From contig JAODUO010000031.1 in the NCBI GenBank assembly GCA_025642075.2, positions 355,001 through 419,000 of the forward strand: DNA of 64,000 nucleotides. Direction: 5' to 3'. How positions within the stretch are numbered: position 1 is the first letter of the stretch; each line of letters starts with the position of its first letter. The stretch comes from Ridgeia piscesae (Eukaryota; Annelida; Polychaeta; Sabellida; Siboglinidae). Under the pieces are notes generated by a model, which saw only the letters and a program-made list of their open reading frames with translations, was not told where the DNA came from and did no database searches. Positions 59,880-64,000 of this stretch are shown in pieces. Both the position numbers and the translations under genes were made by a program.

Positions 59880-60170
59880 TACACCACCAATTTCAACGAT
59901 CTACATTCGCCAGTGTTCCCACCAAAAATATTCTAGAATCCAGCAAACAAGTGTGATATCAGCTGTTTGTTTTAGATGCTGCGGGCAAGATTTCAAATAT
60001 CTTAAGAATGACAAGGTGGCATTGGCTCTGATGCATGTTTGGGAGATATATGTCGACCAGGATAGATTGTCTGTGACCATTACCCTTAGGTATTTCCTTG
60101 CATCAACTTGTCTTTTCCTCAGCATTTTTCTTTACGTGCTCATGGAAAGAGTGTTGACAGTCAGTTAGCG
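59880..60170 (-). pseudogene. LINE RT C-terminal fragment
   Basis: The minus reading ARKYLRVMVTDNLSWSTYIS, RANATLSFLR, LKSCPQHLKQTADITLVCW and ILEYFWWEHW corresponds to the KYLGVxIxxxLSWxxHI...R.LGFLRRNL...V.RPxLEY region of CR1/jockey-like RT. It is about 75 codons, isolated. Confidence 0.75.
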
Positions 60171-62630
60171 TTGTTTAACAACAAGGCTGGCATCGCGTTG
60201 CTCTGCCGGCTGTTCTAGTGGCAGTGCTGTGTACTGTATATATTGATACACCAATGGAGTTGTATTTTTATACGGTTTTCAAACTTGTTTAGAAAACTGA
60301 TATACTGTATTGTAAATTTCATCGCTAACAGACACTATTTTTGAATCTTCTGTAACCATTCCATAACTAATCTTATAAATAAAAAATGGAATGAAAAGAC
60401 GACATTCAACACATCCTGGCCTTTCATTCCATTTGAAAAGCGTACATGTGGAAGAGACAATAGACAAGTCGATCAATGGCATAGTCCCCCCATGCCACAT
60501 GCAATGTGGTGCATGTGTTACGTTACCGTATGTTTCCTGTACATTTCACGAATCAGGTTATTTTCAAGCGATTCCACTGGCAGACCAAAATCGTTCCCTA
60601 ATTTTTGAAAGGGTGTGATCTTCATATGATAGACTTCTGCTGGCCCCTCTGCTTATTCAGAATGACTTCTTTCATCTCTTGCAGTGACTGCTAAACTGCA
60701 CGCATTAATTTTTGCAGCGACTGCTAAACTGCACACATTAATTTTGGTAGTAATCTTACTTCAAACGTCACTTTTTTGGTTTGTGTTACACATCCGTAGC
60801 GCCAAAATTGAAAGAGTGATCGCTGTGGGATGGCAATACACGCAGGTCGTTGTCGGCAGAATGTAGTAGTCATGCTGGTTGGTACTCATCGAGCAAGTCT
60901 ATGATGGTGATGTGCAATCACCTGTTCCAACAGACAACCAATCGAGCTGCTGAGTGCTGCACTCTGCAGTTTATAGATAAAAACGTCTGCGATACATTAG
61001 TTAAGTCTCAAGATCACTGGTGAATGTATTATTTGAGCAGCTGCTTTCTGCAAGAGACACAAGCATATTGAGACAGTGTTATATAGGTGATAGTGTGCGA
61101 TATGACATATGTGTTGAACGCGATGTACCGACAACATTTCAACATTCAATAGAACACCTATTTTGTAGGCACTCAGACTAAGAGCAATGTTACAGTCGCC
61201 ATTGTTTATTGTGGTGATGTCATGTTTCTTCCGGTTGGTGCGTGTCACCAAGATGAGTGTCACTGTTTTGTCCTCGTGCACACACAGTAGATAGGTGTTC
61301 ACCCATCCATGGGTGTTGTTGACACAGATAGGGCTCAGTTAGATGTAGCAGTGACCGTCTTGTTTTTATCAGTGTTGTTGAATTTGTCTTGTCTGCATAC
61401 ATGAGATAGTTGAAGTTGTGTGATGGTGTCACTGATTGGGGATGATGCCATAATGCCTTAGACTGCTGAATACCTACATGTTATATCCCAGTATCTACCA
61501 TAATCAGGAGGAATATTAAAATGTCTTTCCATCGATACTTCAACTTGGAAAAAATCCTGTCATTGTGTTAGATGCTGCTAAAAATGGGGCATACATAAAT
61601 TAGTGCGTGTCAACTTATGGAAAGAATATGGATAGTACTTTTAACATTTAAAAGTACTATTACTCAGGCCAAAGGCAGTGAATCAGACACAGAACTGATT
61701 CATTCCAGTCCACACCATTTCACAAATTGACGGTGCCCTCACACGAATGAAGCCAATTTACGTTGCATAACTGCAGCGCATAATGAAACTACATGTACCA
61801 TACCTGTTCTGTTAAGTGTACGTGCCCGAATTTAGCATACACCCCACTTTTCAGAAGATGTATCATGTCGAATCAACAGTTATTATGATAACTTCCTACT
61901 GAACCAGTGATAACATAGAAAGTTCCACCAGCTGCAACCTATGTGCCATCCCAGCTTGAATTGTATGCGACATCACGGCCGCCATATTACTTTACAATGG
62001 AAACAGCAAGTTTGGTGGATAACACTGGTGGCAATTGAAAATTACCCCAGTGCCATTTGGGAGCGCCACCATTTGACTTAATTATTAAGAATTTTCTTAT
62101 ACACAAACAAACACGGTTACTGCTAACAAGTAGTTCCTATGCTATACTACCCTGTTTCATAAAACGCATGTTACAAGCATTTGTACACAACTTTATTGTG
62201 ACATATGTGCAACTGTTACTGGTTCCGTTTCGTCTATGTGAACAATTGATTAAAGTGTTCCTCCAGTTAGATGCCATACAGCTCGAGCATCCTTCCAGTA
62301 GCAATGTTCAAGCTTGCTGTGATGCAGCTGTTAATCGTATCCTTACTGTTGCAGACACCTGCAGGCAAGGTGGATGACAAGACGTATTTGTGGGAAAGTG
62401 GCTGTCCCCTAACTATACAGGAGCCATCAATGGCAAGGATATTGCTGTAAGGTTCGCCTCCAAATGATGGTTGAGTTTCCTGCAGTGACAAGGTGTTCTG
62501 CAGCGTTATCCTGATGGCAGTCACGAATCGTGCGCAAAGTTAAAACTACGGGACCGCTTATCTGTCAGCCAGCATATCGCACTCCGTTGCTTAAATGCAG
62601 TGTCATTAATACATGTATAATGACATATAA
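60171..62630. other. No gene recognised
   Basis: Contains a 36-bp direct duplication (ACTGCTAAACTGCACGCATT, near 60689 and 60721). Small ORFs at 60391-60618 (plus) and 62267-62524 (minus) have a protein-like look but no motif. No splice chain was found. Confidence 0.35.
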
Positions 62631-62639
62631 GCACAGGGT

Positions 62640-63265
62640 ATTTGGTCCAGTGACACTTGTACCTAAGTAAGATTCGTCTCCTCGTTTTTGCATTGATTAC
62701 GCGCAATTGAATGCCGGTACTGTACCGGACAGATATCCCATTCCAGTGGTCCAATCCATTCTAGATGATAGCTGGATTTGAACTCTGCTTACTGGCAAGT
62801 GGGCGAGGAAAGTATTCTAAACACTGCCTTGGGTTGTTTGGATTCCTTTGCCTCCCTTTTGGTCTTTGCAACGGGCTCGCAGCTTTCCAACGTATAATGG
62901 ACAGTCTTGGGCGATCTGATCGGCACAATTTGTCTGGTATATCTCGACGATATTGTCATTTATTCAGCCAATGAAACTGAACATGCGCAACACATACAAC
63001 TTGTGTTTGATCGCTTAAGGACTGCTGGTTTACGGCTTAAGTCTTCTAAATGCCAATTTGGCCTGAAACAGATTAAGTTGCTTGGGTTTATTGTCACTGA
63101 CAGAGGTATAGCCAAAGACCCAGCCAAAATTGAGGTTGTTCAAAATCTCCCACCTCCATTGTCTGTTTGCACCTTTCTCGGCATGACCTCGTGTTACCGA
63201 CAATTTGTCGTCAATTATGATGGGGTGAATCGGACGAGGCTTGTGGCCACTCGCAGGGGTTGCTT
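62640..63265 (+). pseudogene. Ty3/gypsy reverse transcriptase relic
   Basis: FGPVTLVPK, a stop, DSSPRFCIDYAQLNAGTVPD, RYPIPVVQSILDD, then after decay GFLCLPFGLCNGLAAFQRIM and in a new frame DLIGTICLVYLDDIVIYSAN (catalytic YLDD about 62938-62949), KSSKCQFGLKQIKLLGFIV and FLGMTSCYRQFVVNY. These are ordered gypsy RT and thumb blocks. RNase H and integrase are missing; the frame ends at 63269. The 3' noncoding stretch then runs about 580 bp to a purine tract and LTR-like start. Confidence 0.85.
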
Positions 63266-63847
63266 ATGATGTATGATTGTTTATGTTGTATTGCTTGCGC
63301 TAATGCTTACCTAATTATGCCTGAAATTGTCATTTATTCATGATGGATGGTATTATGTCTTGTTTGTTACCTTGTTAGCCATGTGACATTACTTAATGAC
63401 ATATTGTTATATTACCTCCATAATGACATCTCTTGTCGCTGTACATAATGTTGTTTCCGTACCTCTGATGCAGTGGCATGCCCTTCTCTTGCACCATTTC
63501 TTTTGCCTTGTTGCTGTCTTTGAAGTCGATGTCATTACGGTGCTTGTTTCGGGCATGACAGTTAAGGTGTATGTTGTAGGCATTACCACTTATTGGTTCA
63601 TATTGATCAATGGTTACATATTTTCTACTACATAGCACTCATGTGGGTATTTGACATAACTATTGGTTTAGTTTTCACGGCACTTGTTGTCGTGACATTG
63701 GGTAGTCTAGTGCGTTGCTGCACATAGTGTGTCCTACTATTTTTCGTGATGGACCATTATGTTCCGATTGACCGATTGGTTATTTCTTGCACTGAATTAC
63801 TGGTTACTCGGTGGTGTACGTTTTTTTTTTAGAGAACATTGTTCTCT

Positions 63848-63862
63848 GGAAAAGGACGAAGG
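63848..63862 (+). promoter_or_regulatory. Polypurine tract candidate
   Basis: GGAAAAGGACGAAGG lies two bases before an LTR-like TGTAACG. This is the usual plus-strand primer position of LTR retrotransposons. Confidence 0.45.
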
Positions 63863-63864
63863 TA

Positions 63865-64000
63865 TGTAACGTACAGCCACCATATAGTTAATTAGTATAG
63901 ATAATTATAATATATACTGTTAGATACATACAGTTATATAAACTGTGACTGAAAGGTTAAGGTAATTAATGAGTTAACCTGTTCAGCATATATTTCGAAC
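63865..64000 (+). repeat. Putative 3' LTR of the gypsy relic, cut by window end
   Basis: It starts TGTAACGTACAGCCACC after the purine tract, downstream of a same-strand gypsy RT. The right end lies outside the window and no 5' LTR was found, so it rests on context only. Confidence 0.4.

Noticed and set aside
61220..61432. 70-codon minus ORF as a gene
   Set aside because: No motif and no support. The region is compositionally ordinary.

Overview
The window looks like accessory, repeat-dense nuclear DNA of an invertebrate animal. The reasons are interrupted, splice-like coding pieces, metazoan transposon families (Ty3/gypsy, CR1/L2-like, R2-like, hAT, Tigger/pogo, Mutator-like, Harbinger-like, tRNA-derived SINE), long CA/TG/CT/TA microsatellites and AT-rich spacers. 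A lophotrochozoan, perhaps a mollusc, is my best guess from the flavour of the transposons; that is inference and no marker gene proves it. I see no complete conserved housekeeping gene.

Layout. 1-5 kb: mostly unique sequence, a candidate terminal exon (2107-2431, minus), a four-motif microsatellite block, a hAT-type MITE with near-perfect 8-bp target duplication (3301-3711), and the most gene-like ORF of the window, a GC-rich 141-residue protein at 4089-4514. 5.7-9.2 kb: a hAT transposase tail, a decayed LINE ending in an (AAAC)n tail, and a 19-bp minisatellite that appears to be an amplified A-box of the tRNA-derived SINE at its right edge. 10.6-21.7 kb: three MITE copies (the third is at 25.1 kb), a gypsy element with short LTRs that lacks integrase, an inverted-repeat element holding a long CA tract, and tandem 540-bp LINE tails, one split by a 1.16-kb TIR element. 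22.5-25.4 kb: a CR1-like copy and a cluster of CRE-like motifs. 26.3-30.6 kb: sequence of abnormal homopolymer texture that I read as unpolished assembly. 30.9-37.1 kb: a Tigger transposase relic between dispersed repeats. 37.7-41.1 kb: a direct tandem duplication of a Mutator-like transposase relic with an in-frame 96-bp repeat.

45-57 kb is the most interesting part. On the minus strand it holds multiplied, damaged pieces of a protein-kinase C-lobe (about 45.1-47.8 kb, with a 1,073-bp near-identical copy at 53.6-54.6 kb) and a head-to-tail array of about nine 200-370-bp units (51.3-57.0 kb), most carrying an exon-like, leucine-rich-repeat-like segment with splice-like borders. Two gypsy fragments, an R2-like fragment, Harbinger-like and integrase-like scraps are mixed in. 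I infer a degenerating or actively rearranging multigene cluster (LRR and kinase modules), not an intact gene. 57.4-64 kb: Mutator-like, CR1-like, another LINE and a gypsy relic with a probable 3' LTR running off the window edge.

There is no operon-like cooperation here. What ties the region together is layered transposition and local duplication.
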